Shown here one piece after another: positions 1 through 8,057 of a stretch of 49,934 nucleotides of DNA. The stretch spans positions 1 through 49,934 of the forward strand of contig JAYSRE010000268.1 in the NCBI GenBank assembly GCA_043721235.1, read 5' to 3'. Made by a program: the position numbers and the translations under genes. Under the pieces are notes generated by a model. It was not told where the DNA came from. It saw only the letters and a program-made list of their open reading frames with translations, and searched no databases. Position 1 is the first letter of the stretch. Each line of letters begins with the position of its first letter. Source of the DNA: JAAFIP01 sp043721235. GTDB lineage: Bacteria > Pseudomonadota > Gammaproteobacteria > Burkholderiales > Burkholderiaceae_C.

Positions 1-99
1 AGTGTACGTTACTTGCGTACCTCTACGGGAAGGGGCAAACCAGTGCAACGCGGGCTGGAGTTCAATGAAAAACACCCGCTGACTTTAGAAAGTAGAGCG

Positions 100-154
100 T
101 TTTAGTGCTACCGCCCAAGGAAATGCTAAATAGTTTGCTATTTAAAGCATAGTA
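100..154 (+). repeat. Interspersed repeat, copy 1
   Basis: Carries TTTTAG, then GCCCAAGGAAATGCT at 113-127, then a CTAT-loop-ATAG hairpin at 138-152. The middle block (AAATAGTTTG) differs from the commonest form, GCATAAGCAG. It sits in the otherwise gene-free stretch 1-272, where I see nothing else recognisable. Confidence 0.85.
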
Positions 155-647
155 TTTCGCGCGGCTTTTCGGCGTTGCACCATGTATGTAAACAAGGCTA
201 TTTCGCTTAAATACTGATTAAAAAAAACAGCTAGACGGCCAATATCCTTGAACCCGCCCGCTCGATGATGCTATGACTACCCCTCAACAATTTCTTATCT
301 ATCAAAGTGAAGACGGCTCCACCCGCATCGACGTGTTGCTGGAAGCCGAGACCCTTTGGTTGAGCCAGAAGCAGCTGACGGAGCTGTTTGGCAAAGCGAA
401 GGGCACGATCAACGAGCACATTAAGCACATCTTTGAAGATGGCGAGCAGGATGAAAATTCAGTTGTTCGGTTATTCCGAACAACTGCCGCTGACGGCAAA
501 TAATGTGAAGTGGTGCACTATAGCCTGGATATGGTGCTAGCCTTGGGTTTTCGGGTGCGCAGCCCGGTAGGCGTGCGGTTTCGGCGCTGGGCCAATGACA
601 AGCTCAAAGAGTTTATTGTCAAAGGTTTTGTGCTGGACGATGCGCGG

Positions 648-683
648 CTAAAGAACCCCGGTGGTTTAAAGAACCCCGGTGGT
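648..683 (+). repeat. 18-bp tandem duplication inside the RhuM pseudogene
   Basis: Two adjacent 18-bp units (648-665 and 666-683) differ at one base and encode LKNPGG twice. RhuM homologues as I recall them have this hexapeptide once, so the second unit is probably a slippage or duplication product. Confidence 0.8.
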
Positions 684-848
684 CTGGGTGCGCAAGGTGC
701 GTGGCCAGACTACTTTGACGAACTGACGCGCCGCCTGCAAGACATTCGCACCAGCGAGCGGCGTTTTTACCAAAAGATCACCGATATTTACGCCACCAGT
801 GTGGACTACGACAGTAACGATGCGCTGACGCAGGCGCTTTTTGCCACG

Positions 849-884
849 GTGCAAAACAAGGTGCAAAACAAGGTGCAAAACAAG
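849..884 (+). repeat. 12-bp unit repeated three times inside the RhuM pseudogene
   Basis: GTGCAAAACAAG is repeated three times without interruption (849-860, 861-872, 873-884), encoding VQNK three times. The family normally has one such segment before the conserved HYAVHG. The frame is kept, so the expansion alone would not have inactivated the gene. Confidence 0.85.
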
Positions 885-1352
885 TTGCATTACGCCGTGC
901 ATGGCCAGACGGCTGCCGAGCTGGTTGCCGACCGGGCTAACAGTAGCCATGCCCAACATGGGGCTCACCAACTGGCAGGGCGCACGCATTCGCAAGCCGG
1001 ACGTGAGCGTGGCTATAAACTGCCTGTCAGAAAGCGAGTTGCGCGCACTGAACAACTTGGCTGAGCAGTATTTGATTTTTGCCGAAGGCCAAGCTTTGCG
1101 CCGCATAGCCATGACTATGCAAGACTGGATCACCAAGCTGGAGGGGTTTTTAACGCTGAACGACCGCGAGATATTGCAAGGCGCGGGCACCGTGTCTGCG
1201 CAGTTGGCCAAAAACCAAGCGGAGCATGAGTTTGATAAATTCAAGGCGGTGGATGACCTGCGGTTTGAGTCCGATTTTGACCAGATGCTCAAGCAGCTAC
1301 CCGCTAAGCCACCGGGCAAGCTGCGTTAAATGCGCACCGTGCTGAAGCCACC

Positions 1353-1616
1353 TTGATCTACTCCACCGAAACCGGCCGCATCTGCCCCGAGTGTGGTCAG
1401 CCGGTGGCGCAGTGCCAGTGCGCGGCCAACCAGCGGGTTGCGGCGGCTGCGGCTGGTGCGTCTGCCGATGGCGTGCTGCGGGTGCAGCGCGAAACTAAGG
1501 GGCGAGGCGGCAAAAGCGTGACGGTGGTGCGCGGCTTGGCGCTGGATGTTGCGGCGCTGGCGCTGCTGGGTAAACAGCTCAAAGCCGCCTGCGGGACGGG
1601 CGGCACGGCTGATTAA
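1353..1616 (+). pseudogene. Truncated SUI1/YciH-family translation factor
   Basis: Encodes 87 residues with IYSTETGRICPECGQPVAQC at the start (a CxxC and CxC zinc-ribbon-like start seen in YciH) and RETKGRGGKSVTVVRGLAL followed by LGKQLKAACGTGGT, the first half of the SUI1/eIF1-like fold. YciH proteins normally run about 30 residues further, with a VKDGVIEIQGDH-type strand and a C-terminal helix. Here the frame stops at TAA after GGTAD, and the following bases do not encode the missing part in any frame I checked. The first usable start is TTG at 1353, preceded in frame by coding-like sequence without a good ribosome-binding site. Full-length YciH resembles eIF1 and can influence start-codon selection; this copy is probably not functional. 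It follows the RhuM pseudogene directly, so this whole segment looks eroded. Confidence 0.6.
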
Positions 1617-1790
1617 AATAATGGGGTATCCTTTTAGCTCCATATTTATGGCGCTCCATCCAGCGCTGCTACTCTATGCACGCCCGGCATGGGCTCGTGC
1701 GCTGGAGTTTTTGATCCCAGCTGTACCGTGACCCGCTGTTGATAGTCAGACTCTTGCACATTCCACTCTCAAGCGACCCAGAGAGCCAAG

Positions 1791-3116
1791 TCAAGTGTCT
1801 GGAGCGCTGGTTAACTTGCGCAACCGGATGACAAAAAAACCGACTGACAGCAGCACCAGCGGCACAGATAGTCCGGTGGCAATGTCAGTATTAAGGGGTA
1901 TGCCTGCGGCTTTACCAGCTTTAAATGCGTAGCCTAGCAGGCTGATGGCGTAGTAGGAGATAGCCACAATCGACAGGCCTTCTACGGTCTGCTGCAAGCG
2001 CAGCTGCAGCCGCTGGCCGTGGGTGAGTTTTTCCAGCAGTTTTTGGTTTTGCTCTTCGCGCACAATATCTGCGCGGGTGCGAATCAGCGCGCTAGAGCGC
2101 TCGATGCGCTCAGACAAGTTGGTTAACCTTTTGTGGGTAGCCTCGACCGTGGCCATGGCGGGCAGAAAGCGGCGATTTAAAAACTCGCCAAAAGTTTGCA
2201 CACCTTGCAAGCGCACTTCGTTGAGCTCGGTCAGCCGCGTTTGCACCAAGTTTTGGTAGGCTGTTGTGGCAGAAAATCTGAAGCTGTGGGCTGCAGTAGC
2301 ACCTTCTATTTTGGCTGCAAGGGCGATAAGCTCGTGCAGCAGCTCGCTGTCGCTGCTGTGGGCGGTATCCATGTCGGCGGTGATGTCGGCCAGTTTAAGT
2401 TCGGCCTCTTTAAGCAAAGGCCCTAGCTGGCGTGCAATAGGAAAACCCATTAAAGCCAGCATGCGGTAAATCTCCAGCTCGATCAGCCGCGCCGACACGC
2501 GGCCTGCGCGCGAGGGTGTGAGCGCCTGTGCAATCGTTACGTACCGGCAAAAATTGTCTTCGCGCAGCCTAAAGTCGCTGAAAGCGGTCACAAAGCCAGC
2601 GCCGACCCGGGCTGCCAAAATTTGCTCTGTACCAAGCCAGGCAGCGGCCGCCTTGAGGGTGTCCGCCTCGTTAGTTTGCGCAGTGGACAGCATGGCCAGC
2701 TGGGTGGCTGATATGGTGCTGCCTGGAATAAGCGCCAGCCAACCTGCAGGGGTAGGCAAAAGTGCGGCTAAGTCAGGGTCATGCGCGCCCCATGCGATGG
2801 CCACTGGCAGCGGCTGGGTAATCGAGTAGCGGGTAAATTCGCCATGGCGCTCCCACTTCACAATGTAATGCTCTGTTTGCACCCGCAGAAAACTGGAGGC
2901 TAGCGCCTCTAAGCTGAGCTGCGCCTGCCCAGGCAGTTGGCGCAGTACAGCCAGTTCGTCCGCCAAGCTTACGCCTTCATTGAGCACCGCTACATTGGTG
3001 ATCAGCGCGGGTATGCGAATGCGGGCATGTGGGCGTGCGTGCATTTCGCCATGCAAGCTTAAACGCTGTGGGTGGTTGGTTGGTAACAAGAAATACACTC
3101 CATTTGAGCACAACAT
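1791..3116 (-). CDS. DUF3422 family membrane-anchored protein
   Basis: A 441-residue protein beginning with a family-typical LHGEMHARPHARIRIPA segment (residues 21-37). A long soluble region follows with REDNFCRYVTIAQAL and a helical stretch rich in Glu and Arg. Near the C-terminus are two hydrophobic segments (about residues 385-408 and 414-434), which make it a C-terminally membrane-anchored protein. I recognise the DUF3422 family from the HARP motif, the length and the two terminal membrane helices. The family has no established function, although the central helices and paired membrane segments recall CorA-like architectures (inference only). It lies upstream of nothing on the same strand; the next gene in its orientation is the GGT gene, 120 bp away and separated by a repeat copy. 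Confidence 0.75.
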   Translation of the reverse strand: MLCSNGVYFLLPTNHPQRLSLHGEMHARPHARIRIPALITNVAVLNEGVSLADELAVLRQLPGQAQLSLEALASSFLRVQTEHYIVKWERHGEFTRYSITQPLPVAIAWGAHDPDLAALLPTPAGWLALIPGSTISATQLAMLSTAQTNEADTLKAAAAWLGTEQILAARVGAGFVTAFSDFRLREDNFCRYVTIAQALTPSRAGRVSARLIELEIYRMLALMGFPIARQLGPLLKEAELKLADITADMDTAHSSDSELLHELIALAAKIEGATAAHSFRFSATTAYQNLVQTRLTELNEVRLQGVQTFGEFLNRRFLPAMATVEATHKRLTNLSERIERSSALIRTRADIVREEQNQKLLEKLTHGQRLQLRLQQTVEGLSIVAISYYAISLLGYAFKAGKAAGIPLNTDIATGLSVPLVLLSVGFFVIRLRKLTSAPDT

Positions 3117-3158
3117 TGCAGGCTGTGCTAAGGCCTAGTTAAATTACTTTTTTTGGCA

Positions 3159-3212
3159 TTTTAGGCCGGTAGCCCAAGGAAATGCTGCATAAGCAGCTAT
3201 TAAAAACGTAGT
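3159..3212 (+). repeat. Interspersed repeat, copy 2
   Basis: A near-canonical copy: TTTTAG at 3159, the GCCCAAGG core at 3172, then GCATAAGCAGCTAT and CTAT-taaaaac-GTAG. It lies between the DUF3422 start and the GGT stop. Copy 10 shares 29 consecutive identical bases with it. Confidence 0.9.
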
Positions 3213-3236
3213 TCTAATAGGCCACCTATGCCCCAG

Positions 3237-5153
3237 TTAATCTCCGCGTACAACACCCTCGCGCCGAGGGTCAGCTCCGCCAAAGAAGCCGGTGGGGGTG
3301 CGTTCGATGGCCTGCAAACCACTGGTGAGGTTTTGCTCGCGCACTTCATGGCCACGGGCTTTTAACGCTTCTACTGTTGCGGGCGCAAAGCGCTTTTCTT
3401 CTAGCAAGGTGGGTGCGCCGGTTGCGCCAAAGTTGGGCAAGTCAATCGCTTGCTGAGCGTTCAGGCCCCAGTTTAATGTGCCGTACAAAGTCTTGGCGGT
3501 GTAGTGAATAATCATCGCGCCGCCAGGGCTGCCGCCGCTTAAGATGACCTGCCCAGTGGCTTTGTCAAACACCAAGGTAGGGCTCATGGAGCTGCGCGGG
3601 CGCTTGCCGGGTTGCACGCGGTTGGCGGTGGGTTTGCCTTCCCCGTCGTTGGGGGCAAAGTTAAAGTCGGTCAGTTCGTTGTTGAGCAGAAAGCCGCCTA
3701 CGCTGCCCGTACCTATTGCTCCTGCTGCTCCTGCTGAGCCTGCTGCGCTGGGGTTGACCATTTGCCGCGCGCCAAAAGCGTCTTCAATGGTGGTGGTCAT
3801 CGACAGGGCGTTGCCGTAGCCGTCGATGATGCTGATGTGGCTGGTGCCGTATTCGGGCTGCTCGGCGGGCAACCCGTAGGCTGTTTTGGTGCCACCAGGG
3901 TTGCCGGGTTTGCCGGTTTTCATGCTTTGCGGGCCTATCAGCTGGGCGCGTTCGGCCAAGTAGGCGGGTGCCAGCATGCTGGCCCAGTTGCCGCCTATTT
4001 TGCCGTCGGGTGCGGGCACAAAGTCGGGGTCGCCTAGGTACTGGGCGCGGTCGGCAAAGGCCAGGCGCGCTGCCTCGGTGTACAGGTGCAGCCACGCGGC
4101 GGCGGGCACTGCGCCCTTGCCATCTGGGGCGGGCTCGGGGGCCATGCTGGCGGCGTTGGTGTTGGCCAATATGCCCAGGATTTGGCCTATGGTTATGGCA
4201 CCCGAGCTGGGCGGCCCAAAGCCGCACAAACGCAGGTCTTTGCCGCGCGCGCTGTAGTCGGTGCACAGTGCCTCGCGCTTTTGCGCCTTGTAGCTGGCCA
4301 TGTCGGCCATGGTGAGCTTGCCGGGGTTGGTGGGGTGGTTTTGCACTTTGTCTACGATGGCTTGGGCCACAGGGCCTTCGTGCAGGGCTTTGCTGCCGCT
4401 GGCGGCAATCAGCTTTAGCACGTCGGCAAAAGGCTGGTTGCGCAGGTTGACCCCAGCATCACGCGGGTCGCCGTCGGCTTTGAAAAAGTAGGCCGCTGCG
4501 GTGGGGTCTTTCTTTAAATGCGCGTCGGCTTTTACCAGGGTGTTCAGCCGGGGGCTGATGTTAAAGCCGCCCTCGGCCAGTGCAATCGCAGGCTCAAACA
4601 GCTTGGCCCAGGCCAGCTTGCCGTGCTGCTGGTGCGCAGCCTCCAGCATGCGCACGGTGCCAGGCACGCCCACGCTGCGGCCACCCACTACACCGTCGTA
4701 GAAGGGCAGAGGCTTGCCGTCTTTCATAAACAGGTTTTCATCTACGCCAGCAGGTGCGGTCTCGCGGCCATCGAAGGCCTCTGTGGTTTTGCCGTCATGG
4801 TGCAGCAAAAATGCGCCCCCACCAATGCCACTGCTTTGCGGCTCTACCAAGCTAAGCACCATTTGCACCGCAATGGCCGCGTCCACCGCGCTGCCGCCGG
4901 CTTTGAGAATTTGGTAACCCGCATCGGTAGCCAGCGGGTTGGCCGCAGCGACAGCGAATTTCTTGGTGGCCCAACCCGGTTTGTCGGCGGTGCCAGAGCC
5001 CCCCTCGGGCTGCTGGAAAGGGGTGTAGCTAAAATTATCCAGCGTGGGTGGCGTGGGTGCGGTGGCGCATGCGGCTAGCAATGCAGCGGTGGCAAGGGCC
5101 AGCAGGGTAGGGCTTAGGGTAGGGCGCAGGGTGGGCAGTGCTGTGAGTGGCAT
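3237..5153 (-). CDS. ggt: Gamma-glutamyltransferase, lipoprotein form
   Basis: A 638-residue Ntn hydrolase that cleaves or transfers the gamma-glutamyl group of glutathione and related compounds in the cell envelope. Residues 17-29 form a signal peptide ending in LLAAC, so Cys29 should be lipidated. PQSSGIGGGAFLLHHDGKT near residue 105 and FDGRETAPAG at 127 are typical of the large subunit. The autocatalytic cleavage site is EYGTSHISI; Thr437 is expected to become the N-terminal nucleophile of the small subunit. SGGSPGGAMI later in the small subunit matches the glycine pair that forms the oxyanion hole. Length is normal for the family plus an N-terminal lipoprotein leader. ALSMTTTIEDAFGA follows the nucleophile as in other GGTs. 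An Ala/Gly-rich insert (AAGSAGAAGAIGTGSVGG) sits shortly before LLNNELTDF. The family call is secure; membrane anchoring is inferred from the lipobox. Confidence 0.93.
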   Translation of the reverse strand: MPLTALPTLRPTLSPTLLALATAALLAACATAPTPPTLDNFSYTPFQQPEGGSGTADKPGWATKKFAVAAANPLATDAGYQILKAGGSAVDAAIAVQMVLSLVEPQSSGIGGGAFLLHHDGKTTEAFDGRETAPAGVDENLFMKDGKPLPFYDGVVGGRSVGVPGTVRMLEAAHQQHGKLAWAKLFEPAIALAEGGFNISPRLNTLVKADAHLKKDPTAAAYFFKADGDPRDAGVNLRNQPFADVLKLIAASGSKALHEGPVAQAIVDKVQNHPTNPGKLTMADMASYKAQKREALCTDYSARGKDLRLCGFGPPSSGAITIGQILGILANTNAASMAPEPAPDGKGAVPAAAWLHLYTEAARLAFADRAQYLGDPDFVPAPDGKIGGNWASMLAPAYLAERAQLIGPQSMKTGKPGNPGGTKTAYGLPAEQPEYGTSHISIIDGYGNALSMTTTIEDAFGARQMVNPSAAGSAGAAGAIGTGSVGGFLLNNELTDFNFAPNDGEGKPTANRVQPGKRPRSSMSPTLVFDKATGQVILSGGSPGGAMIIHYTAKTLYGTLNWGLNAQQAIDLPNFGATGAPTLLEEKRFAPATVEALKARGHEVREQNLTSGLQAIERTPTGFFGGADPRREGVVRGD

Positions 5154-5225
5154 AACAAAGTCCTGAAAGTAAAGAACGCTACTAGCAGTCTAGCCTAACT
5201 GGGCAGGGTTTGCTGTAGGTCTGTG

Positions 5226-5278
5226 TATGCTATTTAATATATAGCATACTATCTAGCATTTCCTTGGGCGACAGGGTC
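5226..5278 (-). repeat. Interspersed repeat, copy 3 (inverted)
   Basis: On the minus strand it reads CTGTCGCCCAAGGAAATGCT and then a long hairpin. The stem is a perfect 8 bp (TATGCTAT at 5226-5233, ATAGCATA at 5241-5248) with a 7-base loop, the best stem of any copy. It lies between the GGT start and the NADH dehydrogenase stop. Confidence 0.9.
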
Positions 5279-5319
5279 ATTTTGCCTTGAAAAATGACGG
5301 TATAAGTGCGGCGTGGTTT

Positions 5320-6681
5320 TTACAGCGGGGTTGGCACCTCAGGCGCTGGTTTTTGCACCCCCGCACTGCCCACCACCACCCGCGCATGCCGCGCAAAACT
5401 AAGGTAGGCGCTGGCCCAGTCCAGCAGCACCACAAAGCGGTTGCGAAAGCCGATCAAGAAGTAAATGTGCGCAAACAACCAAAACAGCCACGCAAAATAG
5501 CCACTGAACTTGAAGTGGCCCAGCGGCGATGCCAGGTCTACCACCGCTGCGTTGCGGCCAATGGTGGCCAGATTGCCGTAGTCGTTGTAGTGAAAGGCTT
5601 GGGTGGGTTTGCCAGCCAGGCTGAGCAAGATGTTCTGCGCAGCGCGGCGGCCCATTTGCTTGGCAGCGGGCGACACGCCGGGCACAGCAGTCTCCAGGCC
5701 CTTATGTTGGCTCTTGGCTGCCGCCATATCGCCTACGACCGAAATGCTGGCAAAGCCCGGCACGCGCAGGTCTGGCGACACCGCCACGCGGCCTGCGCGG
5801 TCTAGCATGCAGCCGGTGCTGGCGGACAATTGTTTACCCAGTGGCGAAGCAGCCACACCAGCGGCCCACACCACGGTTTTGCTTAGAATGCGGTGGCTTG
5901 ACTCCATTGTGCCGTCGGTACTGCTGGCATCGATACCGTTGGCATCAATACTTTTGACTATGCAGCCCAACATGACTTGCACGCCCAGTTTTTCCAGCTG
6001 CTTTAAAGCTTTTAAGCTCAGGTCGGCAGGCATGGCCAGCAGCACGCGCGGCCCGCCTTCCACCAGCAGCACGCGTGCGCTAGACGGGTCAATACGGCGA
6101 AATTCACCGGGCAGCGTGTGCCGCGCAATCTCAGCCATCGTACCGGCCATTTCCACACCGGTAGGGCCTGCGCCAATCACGACAAAAGTGAGCAACGCCT
6201 CGCGCAGGGCAGAGTCCGTCTCGCGTTCTGCTGCTTCAAAAGCAAACAAGATGCGCTTGCGCAGCTCCAGGGCATCGCCCAAGGTTTTCAGGCCTGGGGC
6301 AAACTGCTCCCAAGCGTCGTTGCCAAAATAGCTGTGGGTGGCACCGGCCGCGATGATCAGGTGGTCGTACTGCAGCTTGCAAGGTGCAGCGCCAGCGCCT
6401 TCCAGGGTAATGTTCTGCGCTTGTGCGTCGATAGCGCATACGTTGCCCAGCAAGGTGGTCACATTGCGCTGCTTGCTAAACAGGTTGCGAATGGGAGCGG
6501 CAATTAACGGAGCCGACAAGCCTGCGGTGGCCACTTGGTACAGCAGGGGTTGAAACAGGTGGTGGTTAGTGCGGTCAATCAGTGTGATGTCAAGGTCTGC
6601 TTTTCGCAGCGCTTTGGCAGCCTCTAAGCCCCCAAAGCCGCAACCGATGATGACGATATGCTTGCGTGGTGAAGTTCCCAT
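5320..6681 (-). CDS. ndh: Type II NADH dehydrogenase (NDH-2)
   Basis: A 453-residue flavoprotein that passes electrons from NADH to quinone without pumping protons, at the inner face of the cytoplasmic membrane. The FAD-binding Rossmann motif is HIVIIGCGFGGLEAAK at residues 8-23, followed by TNHHLFQPLLYQVATAGLS, a stretch characteristic of NDH-2. The NADH-binding motif is VVIGAGPTGVEMAGTMAEI at 167-185. VVWAAGVAASPLG and SVVGDMA (second FAD contact) follow. The C-terminal segment around residues 395-435 (GYFAWLFWLFAHIYFLIGF) is hydrophobic and probably anchors the enzyme to the membrane. The start ATG at 6681 gives the expected short N-terminus before the Rossmann fold. The gene stands alone, with repeat copies on both sides. 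Confidence 0.92.
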   Translation of the reverse strand: MGTSPRKHIVIIGCGFGGLEAAKALRKADLDITLIDRTNHHLFQPLLYQVATAGLSAPLIAAPIRNLFSKQRNVTTLLGNVCAIDAQAQNITLEGAGAAPCKLQYDHLIIAAGATHSYFGNDAWEQFAPGLKTLGDALELRKRILFAFEAAERETDSALREALLTFVVIGAGPTGVEMAGTMAEIARHTLPGEFRRIDPSSARVLLVEGGPRVLLAMPADLSLKALKQLEKLGVQVMLGCIVKSIDANGIDASSTDGTMESSHRILSKTVVWAAGVAASPLGKQLSASTGCMLDRAGRVAVSPDLRVPGFASISVVGDMAAAKSQHKGLETAVPGVSPAAKQMGRRAAQNILLSLAGKPTQAFHYNDYGNLATIGRNAAVVDLASPLGHFKFSGYFAWLFWLFAHIYFLIGFRNRFVVLLDWASAYLSFARHARVVVGSAGVQKPAPEVPTPL

Positions 6682-6982
6682 GGCTGTATTATGGACACGT
6701 TGGAATGTATTTTTAGACCTTGCCTACTATTCCTCATTGCATATCCGCTCAAAAGATGACTTGTCACCCTATGCGATTTTCTGTTCTTGACCAATCCGTT
6801 GCACTGGGCCAGGCCCTGCAGGTGCAAGAAACAGCCATAATTACCTGGACAGGTGATGCGGCTTCGCAGCAGCGGCGTATACTTTACTGGCACAAAAATT
6901 AACCAGAATATAGGCCTATAGCCCAAGGAAATGCTGCCTAAGTAGCTACAAATTTAATAGTAAAAATAGAAAGCTTACCGCC
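6682..6982. other. Divergent intergenic region between ndh and the MetE-like gene
   Basis: There is no gene in these 301 bases. It holds a perfect inverted repeat ACCTG-GA-CAGGT at 6843-6854, a possible -10 box TATACT at 6878-6883 for the rightward gene (no good -35 seen), and repeat copy 4. No riboswitch-like structure was recognised. Confidence 0.4.
6910..6962 (+). repeat. Interspersed repeat, copy 4
   Basis: TAGGCCTATAGCCCAAGG at 6911-6928, AAATGCTGCCTAAGTAGCTA, and a final TAG pairing weakly with the GCTA. It lies about 20 bp upstream of the MetE-like start codon, so it should be in that gene's 5' leader if the TATACT box is used. Confidence 0.88.
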
Positions 6983-8035
6983 ATGTTTCCTACCTCTATC
7001 GCAGGCAGTTTGCCTAAACCGGCTTGGTTGTCTGAAACTAACAAACTGTGGCCGCAGTGGAGGGGCGAGGGCGCTGACTTGGCGCAGGCTAAGCTGGATG
7101 CCACGCTGCTTTGGATCAAAGCGCAGGAAGATGCGGGGCTGGACATCATTGGCGACGGTGAGCAGTCGCGCCAGCACTTTGTGCACGGCTTTTTAGAGCA
7201 GGTGGAAGGCATCGACTTTGAGCACAAAGTAACCATGGGCATTCGCAACAACCGCTACGACGCGCAGGTGCCGCAGGTAGTGTCAGCGCTTAAGCTTAAA
7301 GGCCGTGTGCACGGCACCGAAGCGCAGTTTTTACGTGCCCACACGACCAGGAAAATCAAATTCACCTTGCCCGGCCCCATGACCATTATTGACACCGTGG
7401 CGGACCGTTTTTATGGGGATAAAGTGAAGATGGCGTTTGCATTTGCAGAGCTACTGAACGTGGAAGCACGGGCCTTGCAGGCCGATGGGGTAGATGTGGT
7501 GCAGTTTGACGAACCCGCCTTTAACGTCTACATGCAAGACGCTGCCGACTGGGGCGTGAAAGCACTGGAAGTGGCCAGTGCAGGCATCAGCCGCGTGGGC
7601 ACAGCTGGTGTGCGCGCGTGTAAATCAGCGGTGCATATTTGCTACGGCTACGGCATCAAGGCCAACACCGACTGGAAATCCACACTGGGCGAACAGTGGC
7701 GCCAGTACGAGGCGGTGTTTCCTGCGCTGGCGGCTAGCAACATAGACCAAGTCAGCCTGGAGTGCTTTCAAAGCCATGTGCCGCCAGATTTGATGGCACT
7801 GCTGAGTGGCAAAGACGTGATGGTGGGCGTGATTGACGTGGCCAGCGACGTGATCGAAACACCTCAGCAGATTGCCGACACCATTGGCATGGCGCTGCAG
7901 TATGTGGCCAAAGACAAGCTCTTTGCATGTACTAACTGCGGCTTGGCACCGATGAACCGCGAGGTGGCACTCAAGAAGCTTGAGGCTTTAGGTTTGGGTG
8001 CTGCGCTGGCGCGCGAACGCTACGCCAGCGTATAA
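6983..8035 (+). CDS. Core-MetE family methionine synthase (MesD-like)
   Basis: A 350-residue protein corresponding to the C-terminal catalytic half of cobalamin-independent methionine synthase; the N-terminal MetE domain is absent. AGSLPKPAWL (7-16), IIGDGEQSRQHFV (55-67), LPGPMTIIDT (129-138) and VVQFDEPAFNVY (172-183) are typical of the fold. The zinc ligands of MetE are all present: His218 and Cys220 in VHICYGYG, Glu260 in VSLEC, and Cys319 in CTNCG. From memory its sequence is closest to MesD, a core MetE that makes methionine from homocysteine together with MesX (DUF1852). No DUF1852 gene lies beside it. The methyl donor cannot be read from the sequence. The start ATG at 6983 has no strong ribosome-binding site but agrees with the family start. 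Confidence 0.8.
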   Translation: MFPTSIAGSLPKPAWLSETNKLWPQWRGEGADLAQAKLDATLLWIKAQEDAGLDIIGDGEQSRQHFVHGFLEQVEGIDFEHKVTMGIRNNRYDAQVPQVVSALKLKGRVHGTEAQFLRAHTTRKIKFTLPGPMTIIDTVADRFYGDKVKMAFAFAELLNVEARALQADGVDVVQFDEPAFNVYMQDAADWGVKALEVASAGISRVGTAGVRACKSAVHICYGYGIKANTDWKSTLGEQWRQYEAVFPALAASNIDQVSLECFQSHVPPDLMALLSGKDVMVGVIDVASDVIETPQQIADTIGMALQYVAKDKLFACTNCGLAPMNREVALKKLEALGLGAALARERYASV

Positions 8036-8057
8036 AAAATGCCCCTTGGCAATGGCT

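Larger units (their letters stand above)
273..1329 (+). pseudogene. RhuM-family (virulence protein / Fic-associated) pseudogene
   Basis: The pieces read as one RhuM-family protein: IYQSEDGSTRIDVLLEAETLW at the start, HYSLDMVLALGFRVRS and YFDEL in the middle, RRFYQKITDIYATSVDY, and NDREILQGAG near the end. Reading is broken twice. An in-frame TAA at 501-503 interrupts the segment just before HYSLDM. One extra base near 948 shifts the frame, so the C-terminal third is read from frame 1 to a TAA at 1327-1329. Two tandem duplications (648-683 and 849-884) also add residues that I do not expect from the family. RhuM proteins were named from a Salmonella pathogenicity island; their biochemical role is not established. 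No intact product is expected, so this looks like a decaying horizontally acquired gene. The start ATG at 273 has no strong Shine-Dalgarno sequence. Confidence 0.85.

Noticed and set aside
1546..1731. Open frame after the truncated YciH gene
   Set aside because: It overlaps the YciH-like frame, has no recognisable sequence and no ribosome-binding site.
3544..5078. Several long plus-strand open frames opposite the GGT gene
   Set aside because: They are antisense shadows of a clearly conserved gene; GC-rich third positions keep such frames open.
6682..6982. Methionine or SAM riboswitch before the MetE-like gene
   Set aside because: No conserved SAM-I, SAM-II or SAH motif or suitable stems could be found; the last part is occupied by a repeat copy.
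8036..8057. Terminator between the MetE-like gene and the lipoprotein
   Set aside because: The possible stem has only three or four pairs and no T run.
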